The translations under genes and the position numbers were made by a program. Positions 33,908 to 43,675 of a DNA stretch of 64,000 nt are shown one piece after another. Below the pieces are notes generated by a model that did no database searches, had not been told where the DNA came from, and was given only the letters and a program-made list of their open reading frames with translations. The first letter of the stretch is position 1, and every line of letters starts with the position of its first letter. The DNA is from an uncultured Bacteroidales bacterium (GTDB lineage: Bacteria; Bacteroidota; Bacteroidia; Bacteroidales; F082): positions 28,648-92,647 of the forward strand of contig CAMYYB010000003.1 of the NCBI GenBank assembly GCA_947303335.1, written 5' to 3'.

Positions 33908-36442
33908 ATGAAACAGCTTGTGCCACTACTCACCCTTGTCTTCGCCATAGGCATACTTGAAGCGCAAGAGACGTACTGTTTCCGCACCGATGCGCCGCAA
34001 GGCTTCAGCATCGAGAGCAGTACGGACTCCGGGCTATTGCTACATTACACCATTAATAAAATCGGCATTGCCGAAATCAATAACGATGAGGTTAAAGGAC
34101 AGGAAATCGTGCTGAAAGGCAGCTTCGGCTCCTTCGCCGAGGGGAAGCCCAACCTACCAGTCGAGAACCGCTACATTGCTGTCCCCCAAGGGGCCACCGT
34201 AAATATTGAGGTGAAAGAAAAAGGGAGCCAGACCTTGCACGGCATCGACCTGCTGCCCGCTACTTCAGTACAGGGCAACACCGCCGTAGGATTGCCCAAA
34301 CTACGCAAGGACTTGAGCATATTCGGCAAGGATGCCGATTTCCCCGACAAGAATGTAAGCATAGCACATAGCACACGAATCCGCGGACTGGACGTGGTAT
34401 TACTTAGCGTGACCCCTTTCCGTTACAACCCCGTCAGGAAGACCTTAGACATTGTCTACGATATGGACATTGAGGTACGCTTTGAAGGCGGAAACGGTGT
34501 CTTTGGCGAGACCCGTTACCGCAATCCCGACTGGGACAACATCCTGCGTAATTTGGTACTCAATAGCGATATGCTTCCCAATGCGCATTATTATGAACGG
34601 ATCAACGAAGTCCTGCAAAACCGCGAAAATGGTTGCGAATACCTCATCATCACCCCCGACAACGACAGCCTCGTGGCCTGGGCGGACACGCTGAAAGCTT
34701 TCCGCAACAAGCAAGGCATCTTTACCAAGGTAGTTACAACAACTGAATGTGGCGGCAACGAGGCTGAGACTATCAAGGGCTACATCAAGAATGCTTACGA
34801 CAACTGGGCCATACCTCCTGCGGCGGTATTGATATTCAATGGACTCACTGACACAATGGCCTCTTCATGGCCTCCTCCAGAACAATATGTTGGTGGAACT
34901 CAAGGCATCCCTGGCTTCCCTCTTCTCTTCCTCAATTATAACGACGAGGGCATCAATCACAGCTATAAGTCAGACAGCCCATACGCCGACATGAACAGTG
35001 ACAGCATCCCCGACATCGCCCTCGGCAGGTTGCCCTTCACTACCCTCAATGAATACCGAACGCAGGTACAAAAACTCATACGCTACGAGACCTATCCACC
35101 CACCGAACCACAGTATTACGACCAACCCGTCATCACTTCAGGCTATGAGAGCAACAAATGGTTCCTGATTACCTCCCAAAGTGCCAATGGATTCTTCCAG
35201 AAAAAACTCGGTAAGCACCCCTATAATTTCTACATGCTTTACCAATATACCCAAAATGAGCCTACCGTCCCTGATTCAACCTGGTCGACGGGTTACAACA
35301 CAGCTTCCGTTGTTGACTATTTCGGTCCTGACGGACAGAATTATTTCCCGCGTTATCCTAACGCCCTCGACGACTGGCGCGATATGGAAGACAACTCCTA
35401 CTTCACAGAAGCACTCAATAGCAACACGTTCATGACTTTGTATCGTGACCATAGTGCTGTCGACTGGTGGTGCTGTCCCGTCTTTGAATACGGCGAAATT
35501 GCCAACCTTACCAATACGGAGCCCACCTTTATCCTCTCCATCGGCTGCCACACGGCAAAATACACTGACACCTATAAGACAGGATGGTCGCCTCATTTCA
35601 TGGAGCCATCTATCCTCAAAACTTTCTGTACACAAAGTGTGGGAGCCATTGGCGGCATCGGGGCTGTCACCGTTACCCACTCACAATACAACGACATCCT
35701 CACCTGGGGTTTCCTCGACTATATCTGGCCCGAGTTCATGCCAAACTTGGGCAGTACCTATGCTCCTGAGTTTATCAGACCCTCATTCGGTCTCGTCGCC
35801 AGCAAACTGTTCCTTAACCAACAGGCCTTCCTCCCCGACTGGTGGCCCACAAAAATACTTACTACCAACAATGTATTCCACTACATAGGCGAGGCCTATA
35901 TGAACCTCTACACCGAAGTGCCACAACCTTTAACGCTTGAAGCTCCGCTGCAACACCCTAACGCCCAATGGGATTATCGATATACTGCCGAAGAAGGTGC
36001 AATGGTATGTTTCTCAAAGGACGGCGAAATCCTACATGTGGTTCCCGCCTCAGGACAGCCTCAAACTGTCAAGTTGCCACAGATGGCTGTTGGTGAGCAG
36101 TTTACCATCACTGTCACCAAGCAGAACTGTTTCCGGCTTGAACAGAATGTAACTGTCATCCACAGCGGATTCGATGCACCCGAACAGAAGACCGTGAATT
36201 TTGAGATACACCCCAACCCCACCCACGGGATAGTCACCCTTACCATAAGCGAGCGTTTGCAAGACAAATGCTTGGTTGAAGTATACAACCTTTTGGGAGA
36301 AAGGTTGCTGTACCACAACATCAGTCAACTTAGACAAAACGAAAGGCTTTCCCTCGACTTAAGCATGCTGCCATCGGGTTTGTATTTCATTAAGCTAAGC
36401 ACGGAAAGAGGCTATTGCTGCAAAAAAGTGCTTGTCAATTAA
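33908..36442 (+). CDS. Second C25 (gingipain-like) cysteine protease with T9SS sorting domain
   Basis: 844 residues. A short signal peptide (MKQLVPLLTLVFAIGILEAQ) is followed by a propeptide similar to the upstream paralogue's (VPQGATVNIEV, STRIRGLDVVLLSVTPFRYNPVRKTL). The C25 catalytic residues are His in LYRDHSAVDWW (about residue 515) and Cys in LSIGCHTAKY (about residue 547). It lacks the adhesin and CARDB-like insertions of its neighbour; an Ig-like domain leads directly to the sorting domain HPNPTHGIVTLTI ... LPSGLYFIKLST. The two proteases arose by tandem duplication or share an ancestor. The last 4 bases overlap the convergent exonuclease gene. Confidence 0.92.
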   Translation: MKQLVPLLTLVFAIGILEAQETYCFRTDAPQGFSIESSTDSGLLLHYTINKIGIAEINNDEVKGQEIVLKGSFGSFAEGKPNLPVENRYIAVPQGATVNIEVKEKGSQTLHGIDLLPATSVQGNTAVGLPKLRKDLSIFGKDADFPDKNVSIAHSTRIRGLDVVLLSVTPFRYNPVRKTLDIVYDMDIEVRFEGGNGVFGETRYRNPDWDNILRNLVLNSDMLPNAHYYERINEVLQNRENGCEYLIITPDNDSLVAWADTLKAFRNKQGIFTKVVTTTECGGNEAETIKGYIKNAYDNWAIPPAAVLIFNGLTDTMASSWPPPEQYVGGTQGIPGFPLLFLNYNDEGINHSYKSDSPYADMNSDSIPDIALGRLPFTTLNEYRTQVQKLIRYETYPPTEPQYYDQPVITSGYESNKWFLITSQSANGFFQKKLGKHPYNFYMLYQYTQNEPTVPDSTWSTGYNTASVVDYFGPDGQNYFPRYPNALDDWRDMEDNSYFTEALNSNTFMTLYRDHSAVDWWCCPVFEYGEIANLTNTEPTFILSIGCHTAKYTDTYKTGWSPHFMEPSILKTFCTQSVGAIGGIGAVTVTHSQYNDILTWGFLDYIWPEFMPNLGSTYAPEFIRPSFGLVASKLFLNQQAFLPDWWPTKILTTNNVFHYIGEAYMNLYTEVPQPLTLEAPLQHPNAQWDYRYTAEEGAMVCFSKDGEILHVVPASGQPQTVKLPQMAVGEQFTITVTKQNCFRLEQNVTVIHSGFDAPEQKTVNFEIHPNPTHGIVTLTISERLQDKCLVEVYNLLGERLLYHNISQLRQNERLSLDLSMLPSGLYFIKLSTERGYCCKKVLVN

Positions 36443-36963
36443 AACAAATTCATCGCAATCACGGCACAGGCCTCAGCATCCGCTAAGGCATGATGTTGTT
36501 GTGTCAAGTCGTAGCCAAAATACTTCGCTACGGTTTGCAGTTTGTGGTTTTCCAAATCGGGTAGCAAAGCTTCAGAGGCAAGATGGGTGCAATAGAACTT
36601 GTAGTTGGGATATTTGATATGGTAATGCTGGTGCAACGCTTTCAATACCCGCTCATCAAACGAAATGCCATGAGCCACCATAGGTAGCCCTTGGACCTTG
36701 TAGGCCACCTTATACCAGACCTGCGGAAAAAGCTCAGCATCTTTGGTGTCCTTGAACTTGATGCCGTGCACTTTGGTAGTCCAAAAATCGTATCGGTTGG
36801 GCACAGGCCTGATCAAGCTGTAGAATGAGTCCACAATCTCATCGTCTCTTACAATGACGACACCTACACTACAAGCGCTTGTCACCTCGCCATTAGCAGC
36901 CTCGAAATCGATAGCAGCGAAATCAGAAAGATGGTGTTGGGGAATATAATTAGGGGTATCCAT
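36439..36963 (-). CDS. DnaQ-like 3'-5' exonuclease
   Basis: 174 residues. DEDDh motifs are present: ExoI FAAIDFEAANGE (DxE), ExoII VAHGISFDERVL, ExoIII HHALADAEACAV (HxxxxD). It is a stand-alone exonuclease of the kind often annotated as polymerase III epsilon; since DnaE in this window has its own exonuclease, this one probably serves repair or RNA/DNA turnover. The start ATG lies at the stop of the sugar kinase gene, implying an operon. Confidence 0.9.
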   Translation of the reverse strand: MDTPNYIPQHHLSDFAAIDFEAANGEVTSACSVGVVIVRDDEIVDSFYSLIRPVPNRYDFWTTKVHGIKFKDTKDAELFPQVWYKVAYKVQGLPMVAHGISFDERVLKALHQHYHIKYPNYKFYCTHLASEALLPDLENHKLQTVAKYFGYDLTQQHHALADAEACAVIAMNLF

Positions 36964-38027
36964 TACAGTCTAATACCTGCAAGACTTTTTTCAGTTTCTT
37001 CGAACAAGCGCCACTGGGCTCGCGTACGCACCAGGTTATGGTGGGCATACCTTATTTTATAATATGTGTTGCCATTGATGTAGTCGGTGAGGAACCGCAC
37101 GGCCTGCATATATGGGAACAAAGTAGCCGCGTATGGAAGGTTATCTTTCTCAATGGGTAGCAAAAATGACTTGGTACCCTCAAGGTAACCTTCGGTGAAC
37201 GCCTCGAAAATCTCCATATTGAAATGGATGTTGCCAAGATCGGGGTCGTCTTCAGCACCAGTGTTGGCAGCGGAACGCAGGAAATCGCCATAGTCAGAGA
37301 AGACGAAACTTGGCATAACCGTATCGAGGTCGATGATACAAAGGACATTGCCTTCAACATCGAACAGCATATTATTGACTTTGGTGTCGCAATGACAGAT
37401 GCGTTTGGGCAGTTTACCCTCGCGATACAATCTCTCGCCTAAGCACATCCTATCGGCTGCAGCCCTAATCTGTTCCACAAACTTTTGCACCTCAACCTCA
37501 CGCATCTGTCCCACACGATCCTCGGCAATAGCATCTTCCATCTGTTTCAATCTGAACTCAATATTGTGGAAATTAGGGATAATCTCACCAATAGGAGTTT
37601 TAAGGTCCGTCAACAGCGACTCAAAATCACCGAACGATTTTCCCGCATAAAAAGCATATTCTGGAGTGACAACATCGTAGGTATAACTATCGGCGATGAA
37701 GTCCATAACTCGCCAGTATTTTCCCTCCTCCACGATAAAGGTTTTCCCCGTGTCGGCTGGAAGGAAATGCAATACCCGTCTGTCAAGGTCTTGGAATCCC
37801 AAAAGTTCGTATTTCTGACGAATATGGTTTGTCACGGTCTCAATATTACTTTGAAGCATGTCTACATCGGTGAAAACGGTGTTGTTGATCCGTTGCAGCA
37901 CATACTTCGGTATACCATTCACCAATATTTTATAAGTATCGTTAATCAGTCCATTGCCCAAAGGCTGAATATCTTCAATGGTTTTCGAGTCGACGAAATG
38001 GGCTGCGATTTGGAATAAATTATTCAT
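36963..38027 (-). CDS. NahK-like N-acetylhexosamine kinase (aminoglycoside phosphotransferase fold)
   Basis: 354 residues from ATG 38027. Catalytic Brenner motif ICHCDTKVNNMLFD (HxDxxxxN) and metal-binding CIIDLDTVMP (DxD) match N-acetylhexosamine 1-kinases; the N-terminal lobe has the glycine-rich loop PLGNGLINDTYKI. The upstream in-frame ATG at 38102 would add 25 poorly conserved residues and overlap the GH109 promoter. NahK makes GalNAc/GlcNAc 1-phosphate. It is divergent from a GH109 lipoprotein that could release GalNAc outside the cell, which supports an N-acetylhexosamine salvage role. Confidence 0.82.
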   Translation of the reverse strand: MNNLFQIAAHFVDSKTIEDIQPLGNGLINDTYKILVNGIPKYVLQRINNTVFTDVDMLQSNIETVTNHIRQKYELLGFQDLDRRVLHFLPADTGKTFIVEEGKYWRVMDFIADSYTYDVVTPEYAFYAGKSFGDFESLLTDLKTPIGEIIPNFHNIEFRLKQMEDAIAEDRVGQMREVEVQKFVEQIRAAADRMCLGERLYREGKLPKRICHCDTKVNNMLFDVEGNVLCIIDLDTVMPSFVFSDYGDFLRSAANTGAEDDPDLGNIHFNMEIFEAFTEGYLEGTKSFLLPIEKDNLPYAATLFPYMQAVRFLTDYINGNTYYKIRYAHHNLVRTRAQWRLFEETEKSLAGIRL

Positions 38028-38074
38028 AATGATGAAATTTTTTGCGAAAATAGTGTTTTTGAATGGATATTTCC

Positions 38075-38082
38075 TATTTTTG
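38075..38082 (+). promoter_or_regulatory. -7 element for the GH109 gene
   Basis: TATTTTTG on the plus strand, 43 bp before ATG 38126, in the divergent gap with the NahK-like kinase. Confidence 0.5.
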
Positions 38083-38125
38083 CCCTCAAATCTTTGTTTC
38101 AACGTATAAAATTAATTCTCATTGT

Positions 38126-39550
38126 ATGAAAAACAAGTTTTTACACCTCATCGTTGGCCTGGTTTTACTGACTTTGGCCACCTCATGCAGCCAACAATCA
38201 CCATCCCAGGAACAAGTGCGCATGGGTAATTACTCTATCGTCCACAACACAATCGTTTTCGACGAGCCACAACGCCTCGAAGGACAGAAAAGCGTCCTTC
38301 AATTCACCGTTGACCCCATTGAAAACGTCCGCATAGGTTTCATCGGCCTTGGGATGCGTGGTCCAGATGCCGTCGACCGCATGACCTACATCGACGGTGT
38401 GACCGTCGTTGCCTTGTGCGACATCGAGCCTGACCGTGTCGAGAAAGTCCAAACCGACATACTCGAAGCCAAAAGCCTGCCTCGTGCTGCTGCCTACACG
38501 GGTCGCGAAACCTGGCGCGAATTATGTGAACGCGACGACATCGACCTCGTCTACATCTGCACCAACTGGCAGACCCATGTGGAAATGGCGGTCTACGCTA
38601 TGCAACACGGCAAGCATGTGGCCGTTGAGGTGCCTGCTGCCACTTCCCTTGAGGAGTGCTGGCAACTCGTCGACGTGGCCGAGCAAACTCAACGCCATTG
38701 CATGATGTTGGAGAACTGCTGCTATGACTTCTTCGAACTGACTGCTCTCAATATGGCCCAGCAAGGTCTGTTCGGTGAACTCATCCACGGCGAAGGCGCT
38801 TACATCCATAACCTGGAACCTTTCTGGCACGACTACTATGAGAACTGGCGCCTTGAGTTCAACCAAAGCCACGTTGGTGATGTCTACCCCACTCATGGCC
38901 TTGGACCTCTCTGCCAAGCTTTCAACATCCATCGCGGTGACCGAATGAAGACCCTCGTAGCTATGGGAACGCCTTCCTACAACGGTAAGAAGATTGCCAA
39001 GGAAATGATGGGTGTCGATGACTTCGCTAATGGAGATATGACCACCACCATGATTCAGACGGAACTGGGGAAGACCTTACTCATCGAGCATGATGTCTAC
39101 ACCTATCGTCCCTACAATCGTTTGTTCCAACTGACTGGCACTGAAGGCTTCGCCAACAAGTACCCTGTGGAAGGCTTCACCATCCTTGAGGACAAGCTGC
39201 CTGAGGGTTTCTTAGATGCAGACCAACACCTCAATCCCCATGCCTTTGTGCCTGCTTCTGTGCGCGACAAGATTATGGCCGAATACCTTCACCCCATCGC
39301 GAAGGAAATCGAAGCCAAGGCGAAGGAAGTGGGCGGACATGGTGGCATGGACTTCATCATGGACTACCGCCTGATTTACTGCCTGCAACATGGTTTGCCA
39401 CTTGACCAAGACGTGTACGATGCCGCTGAATGGTCATGCCTCGGCGAACTGACGGCAGCCTCTATCGCTAATGGCGGTATGCCGGTTTACATGCCCGACT
39501 TCACGCGCGGCGACTGGAACAAGGTAAAAGGTTACAAACACGCTGAATAA
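38126..39550 (+). CDS. GH109-like NAD-dependent glycosidase, lipoprotein
   Basis: 474 residues from ATG 38126. The signal peptide ends with lipobox LATSC. A Rossmann NAD site follows: VRIGFIGLGMRGPDAVDRM, VVALCDIEPDRV, and the family motif VYICTNWQTHVEMAVYAMQHGKHVAVEVPAA. The C-terminal oxidoreductase-type alpha/beta domain has GDVYPTHGLGPLCQAFNI, in which H and Y are conserved in GH109. GH109 enzymes (alpha-N-acetylgalactosaminidase) use bound NAD in a redox-elimination mechanism. A surface or periplasmic location and pairing with a NahK-like kinase support mucin or blood-group-type glycan use. A plain Gfo/Idh/MocA dehydrogenase is the alternative. A strong terminator follows. Confidence 0.87.
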   Translation: MKNKFLHLIVGLVLLTLATSCSQQSPSQEQVRMGNYSIVHNTIVFDEPQRLEGQKSVLQFTVDPIENVRIGFIGLGMRGPDAVDRMTYIDGVTVVALCDIEPDRVEKVQTDILEAKSLPRAAAYTGRETWRELCERDDIDLVYICTNWQTHVEMAVYAMQHGKHVAVEVPAATSLEECWQLVDVAEQTQRHCMMLENCCYDFFELTALNMAQQGLFGELIHGEGAYIHNLEPFWHDYYENWRLEFNQSHVGDVYPTHGLGPLCQAFNIHRGDRMKTLVAMGTPSYNGKKIAKEMMGVDDFANGDMTTTMIQTELGKTLLIEHDVYTYRPYNRLFQLTGTEGFANKYPVEGFTILEDKLPEGFLDADQHLNPHAFVPASVRDKIMAEYLHPIAKEIEAKAKEVGGHGGMDFIMDYRLIYCLQHGLPLDQDVYDAAEWSCLGELTAASIANGGMPVYMPDFTRGDWNKVKGYKHAE

Positions 39551-39568
39551 GATTATAAACGAAAACAA

Positions 39569-39603
39569 AAAAAAGAGCCTCGCCGAAAGCGGGGCTCTTT
39601 TTT
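39569..39603. terminator. Terminator between GH109 and TPR genes
   Basis: Stem of about 15 bp (GAGCCTCGC / GCGGGGCTC with one G-U), loop CGAAA, A-tract on the left and T-tract on the right. It can end both convergent transcripts (GH109 and TPR). Confidence 0.88.
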
Positions 39604-39622
39604 AATCTAAGTTCTTAGGGAA

Positions 39623-40792
39623 TTATTCTCCTTCCAGAGCTTTCACCTCTTCAGTCATGTTCAATCTGACGTACATCGACTTCAAAACTTGCTTGACTTC
39701 GGGGGTAGGTTGGGCGTCGTAAGCCTGTCTCACATACGGTAAACCTGTCTCGATAAGAGCGTTGGCCTCTTGAATCAGCTTGTCGTATTGTTCCATCTCA
39801 GCCTTCGAGAAACCGGTGATTTCATCAGCCTGCTCCTTAATCTTATTAGACATATTGATATAGAGAGCACCCAGGTTGTAAATGGCATCGTAGTAGTCAG
39901 GCTTGGTATTGATAGCCTGCATATAGTAGTTGACAGCCTTGTCACCATCGTAAATGTCCTTTGAGTCGTCTCCATAGATGGTACCGAGAGCAAACATCAG
40001 CGTGTAGTCATCAGGACGAGCCTCAAGCAGCTTCTCAAGGTCGGCAACGGCTTCTGTTCCCTTGCCTTCTGAGAGTTTCAGGTTCACGTTTTCACGAATC
40101 AGCATATCACTGTTGGGGTACTTGGCAAGACCAGCCGAAATGACTTCAGAGGCTTTGTCCTTGTTTTCTTTGCTGATATAAGCATTGGCGAGGTTATAGT
40201 AAAGGTCCTCACCATCATAGCTGTTGTTCTGCAAATCGACGTAGTACTCAATAGCTTGGTCGTAGTCCTTGTCCTTGATGCAAGCGAAAGCGGCATACTT
40301 CAACATCTCGTTGGCTTCGGGTGAACCAAGTGTCTTGGCAATGTCGTAGGCCTTCTTAAGCGAGCCAGCGGCAGAAGCATAGTCCTGTCTCTCAAAAGCT
40401 GCTGATCCTTCGTTGTAGTAGGAAGTCATCACGGCACCAACACGTTGGTAGATGTCCTGCTTGTTCTCGTTGAAAAACTCTTCGTTTTCCATGCACTTCA
40501 TCAGGGATTCATACACCTTTTCACGTGCATCAGGAGCTTTGGCTTTCAGAGCCTCGTCGTCAGATTGGAGTACGTTTTGGTAGATAACGGCGCGATACAG
40601 CCAAGCCTGAGCCTGGTCGTTGGGCTTCATGCCCATGAACTGGTCATGATTGATGCATTTCTCGATGGAAGTCATAGCTCTCTCATACTGACCATTCTTG
40701 TTGTACATGAAAGCATCGGTTCTGTCTTTCTTCTGAGCCATCATCACATTAGCGGTGAGTACGACGGCCAACAAAATCATTACTTTTTTCAT
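39623..40792 (-). CDS. TPR-repeat periplasmic protein
   Basis: 389 residues with signal peptide MKKVMILLAVVLTANVMMAQ. Several tetratricopeptide repeats of the ~34-residue kind are visible (YNKNGQYERAMTSIEKCI, ALKAKAPDAREKVYESLMKCM, DQAIEYYVDLQNNSYDGEDLYYNLANAYISKENKDKASEVI, PDYTLMFALGTIYGD...AVNYYMQAINTKPDYYDAIYNLGALYINMSNK). It is a scaffold type without a catalytic motif. It lies 55 bp downstream of gyrA and may be read with it. Confidence 0.88.
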   Translation of the reverse strand: MKKVMILLAVVLTANVMMAQKKDRTDAFMYNKNGQYERAMTSIEKCINHDQFMGMKPNDQAQAWLYRAVIYQNVLQSDDEALKAKAPDAREKVYESLMKCMENEEFFNENKQDIYQRVGAVMTSYYNEGSAAFERQDYASAAGSLKKAYDIAKTLGSPEANEMLKYAAFACIKDKDYDQAIEYYVDLQNNSYDGEDLYYNLANAYISKENKDKASEVISAGLAKYPNSDMLIRENVNLKLSEGKGTEAVADLEKLLEARPDDYTLMFALGTIYGDDSKDIYDGDKAVNYYMQAINTKPDYYDAIYNLGALYINMSNKIKEQADEITGFSKAEMEQYDKLIQEANALIETGLPYVRQAYDAQPTPEVKQVLKSMYVRLNMTEEVKALEGE

Positions 40793-40847
40793 TTCTTGAA
40801 TTATTTAGAGTGTTTGACAATTTCGTTTGTTGATTTGTTTTATACAA

Positions 40848-43457
40848 TTATTGTTCCAAATTGGTTTCATCTGGATTCACTGAACCTTGAGGCCCTTCAA
40901 CGGACTCGGAGGCTCCGCTATTCGACATTTCTACAGGTTCAACGACATCAATGGCTTCTTCCTCTTCCTCATGGTCAACCTTAGTGACAGCAGCGATTTG
41001 GTCATTACCTCGTAAATCGATGAGTTTCACACCTTGCGTAGCACGACCCACCACACGCAGTTTGCTAACCTCCATACGAATAACTATGCCTGACTTGTTA
41101 ATAATCATCAAATCATCGTCATCGGTAACACCCTTAATAGCAATAAGGTCACCCGTCTTCTCAGTGATGTTCAAGGTCTTCACGCCCTTGGCACCACGAT
41201 TAGTGATACGGTAATCGTTGATGTCGGAACGTTTTCCGAATCCGTTTTCCGAGACGACCAAGACGTTCTGTTGCGGGTCATCGATGCACACCATTCCGAT
41301 GACTTCATCTTCAGGCGAGCTTAAGGTAATAGCTTTCACACCAGTAGCGGTACGGCCCATCGGACGTACAGTCTGCTCATTGAAGCGGACGGCTTTACCC
41401 GAACGGACTGCCATCAACACCTCATCGTTGCCGCTGGTGAGACAAGCCTCAAGCAGCTGGTCGTCTTCGCGGATGTTGACGGCGATGATGCCGTTTTGAC
41501 GGATGTTCTTATAAGCAGCCAAAGTGGTCTTCTTGATGACACCTTTCTTGGTGCAGAGGATGATGTAGTTGTTTTCAAGATACTCCTCATCGCTCATGCT
41601 CTTCACGTTGAGATAGGCCATCACCTTGTTGTCCTTGTCAAGCGGCAACAGATTCTGGATGGCACGTCCCTTGCTGTTCTTGCCCTCTTCGGGAATCTCA
41701 AAGGCACGCAACTTGTAGCACTTGCCTTGCTCGGTGAAGAAGAGCAAGTGGTTGTGATTGGTAGCTGTAAAGATGTGTTCGATAAAGTCTGTGTCACGTG
41801 TGGCTGAGCCTTTCGAGCCCTTGCCGCCACGACTCTGCACACGGTATTCGGTCAGCGGAGTACGCTTGATGTAACCGAGATGCGAAATCGTGATGACAAC
41901 AGCATCATCAGCGATAATATCTTCCATACGGAACTCACCGGCAGCAGGCACAATCTGGGTGCGACGCGCATCGCCATATTTCTCCTTGATAACCAACAAC
42001 TCGTTCTTGATGATCTGGAACTGCAATTCCTCATTCTGTAGAATTTCGTGGAAATGCTTGATGCGCTCATGAATCTCATCCAACTCGTCCATAATCTTCT
42101 TGATCTCAAGACCAGCCAACTGGCCGAGACGATAAGCCACAATGGCACTGGCTTGCGGGTCGTCGAAGCCGAACTTATCCATAATGGCCTGCTTTGCTTC
42201 AGGAGTACCGCCCTTACAAGCACGGATGGTGGCGATGATTTCATCAACGATGTCAATGGCACGAGCCAAACCTTCCAAGATATGGGCGCGGTCTTCAGCT
42301 TTCTTCAGATCAAAGCGCGTACGACGCAGGATAACCTCGTGACGATGTGCCACGAAGTGTTCTATCAACTGCTTTAAATTTAAGGTATAAGGACGTCCGT
42401 TCACCAAAGCCACATTATTCACGTTAAACGAGCTTTGCAACGGGGTCATCATAAACAGCTTGTTCAACACCACATCGGGGTTAGCATCACGTTTCAACTC
42501 ATATACCACACGGATGCCTTTTCTGTCTGACTCGTCGCGGATATCGGCGAGACCTTCCAATTTCTTCTCATTGACCAGATCGGCAGTCTTCTTAATCATT
42601 TCGGCCTTGTTCACCTGATAGGGAACAGAAGTGGCAATGATGCGATCATGTCCGTTGTGTTCTTCAAAATGCGTCTCACCACGAAGAACGATGCGTCCCC
42701 TACCCGTCTCAAATGCCTCGCGCACACCTTCATATCCATAAATCACACCAGCCGTCGGGAAATCGGGAGCCTTGATATATTGCATCAGACCTTGCGTGTC
42801 GATGTCGCGGTTGTCAATATAGGCGATGATACCGTCCACGCATTCGCTAAGGTTATGCGGTGCCATATTGGTGGCCATACCTACGGCGATGCCGTTGGAG
42901 CCATTCACCAACAAGCCTGGGATTTGGGTGGGCAGCACGGTCGGTTCCTGCGACGAATCATCAAAAGTATTCTGAAAATCTACGGTATCCTTGTCGAGGT
43001 CGTCCAGCATCTCCTCAGAGATTTTCTCCAAACGAGCCTCAGTATAACGCATGGCGGCTGGGCTGTCGCCATCCATCGAGCCGAAATTACCCTGAGGATC
43101 CACCAAGGGATAGCGTAACGACCACCATTGGGCCATACGCGCCAAAGTGTCATAGATAGCAGAATCGCCATGAGGGTGATAGTTACCCATCACCTCACCA
43201 ACTATCTTGGCGGATTTTCTGTAGGCTCCTCTTGACGTAATACCCATATTCTTCATGCCATACAATACACGGCGTTGCACAGGTTTGAGACCATCTCGCA
43301 CGTCGGGAAGGGCTCTTGATACGATTACAGACATCGAATAGTCGATGTACGCCGACTTCATTTGGTTCTCAAGGTTGACCTTGATAATCTTTTCCCCTGT
43401 GTTCTCCGGGTTGCTTTCCCCCTGATTTTCAGGAGTAATGTTATTGTTCTCGTCCAT
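40848..43457 (-). CDS. gyrA: DNA gyrase subunit A
   Basis: 869 residues. The winged-helix/breakage domain has the catalytic Tyr in AAMRYTEARL and the quinolone-determining region HPHGDSAIYDT, with Ser and Asp at the positions equivalent to E. coli S83 and D87 (wild-type, quinolone-sensitive type). The C-terminal beta-pinwheel (about 520-830) contains the GyrA-box variant QSRGGKGSKG, which supports negative supercoiling and argues for GyrA over ParC. The tail is acidic (HEEEEEAIDVVEPVEMSNSG), as is common in this phylum. A TATCTTTG -7 element sits 36 bp upstream, divergent from clpC. Confidence 0.97.
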   Translation of the reverse strand: MDENNNITPENQGESNPENTGEKIIKVNLENQMKSAYIDYSMSVIVSRALPDVRDGLKPVQRRVLYGMKNMGITSRGAYRKSAKIVGEVMGNYHPHGDSAIYDTLARMAQWWSLRYPLVDPQGNFGSMDGDSPAAMRYTEARLEKISEEMLDDLDKDTVDFQNTFDDSSQEPTVLPTQIPGLLVNGSNGIAVGMATNMAPHNLSECVDGIIAYIDNRDIDTQGLMQYIKAPDFPTAGVIYGYEGVREAFETGRGRIVLRGETHFEEHNGHDRIIATSVPYQVNKAEMIKKTADLVNEKKLEGLADIRDESDRKGIRVVYELKRDANPDVVLNKLFMMTPLQSSFNVNNVALVNGRPYTLNLKQLIEHFVAHRHEVILRRTRFDLKKAEDRAHILEGLARAIDIVDEIIATIRACKGGTPEAKQAIMDKFGFDDPQASAIVAYRLGQLAGLEIKKIMDELDEIHERIKHFHEILQNEELQFQIIKNELLVIKEKYGDARRTQIVPAAGEFRMEDIIADDAVVITISHLGYIKRTPLTEYRVQSRGGKGSKGSATRDTDFIEHIFTATNHNHLLFFTEQGKCYKLRAFEIPEEGKNSKGRAIQNLLPLDKDNKVMAYLNVKSMSDEEYLENNYIILCTKKGVIKKTTLAAYKNIRQNGIIAVNIREDDQLLEACLTSGNDEVLMAVRSGKAVRFNEQTVRPMGRTATGVKAITLSSPEDEVIGMVCIDDPQQNVLVVSENGFGKRSDINDYRITNRGAKGVKTLNITEKTGDLIAIKGVTDDDDLMIINKSGIVIRMEVSKLRVVGRATQGVKLIDLRGNDQIAAVTKVDHEEEEEAIDVVEPVEMSNSGASESVEGPQGSVNPDETNLEQ

Positions 43458-43493
43458 TTTCGGGTCTTAGTTTTCGCTTTTTTAATAAGTTTG

Positions 43494-43501
43494 CAAAGAT
43501 A
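43494..43501 (-). promoter_or_regulatory. -7 element for gyrA
   Basis: TATCTTTG on the minus strand matches TAnnTTTG, 36 bp before the gyrA start. A TTTG-like box lies roughly 23 bp further upstream. Confidence 0.5.
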
Positions 43502-43594
43502 GGAATTTTTTAGTTCAGTATTTGCAAAAAAGGCGGTTTTTGTTCATTTTTAAAGAATCTGGCTTTGAGAGTGGCACGGCGCGGTTTTTGTTTG

Positions 43595-43602
43595 TACCTT
43601 TG
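43595..43602 (+). promoter_or_regulatory. -7 element for clpC
   Basis: TACCTTTG on the plus strand, 73 bp before the clpC ATG. No CIRCE or other stress operator was seen in the leader. Confidence 0.5.
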
Positions 43603-43675
43603 CACCTTGAAAAAAGGAGACAAGAAAGAAGTTCGGTTTTTTATTAATGTATTGAAAACAAAAAAGATATAGTAT

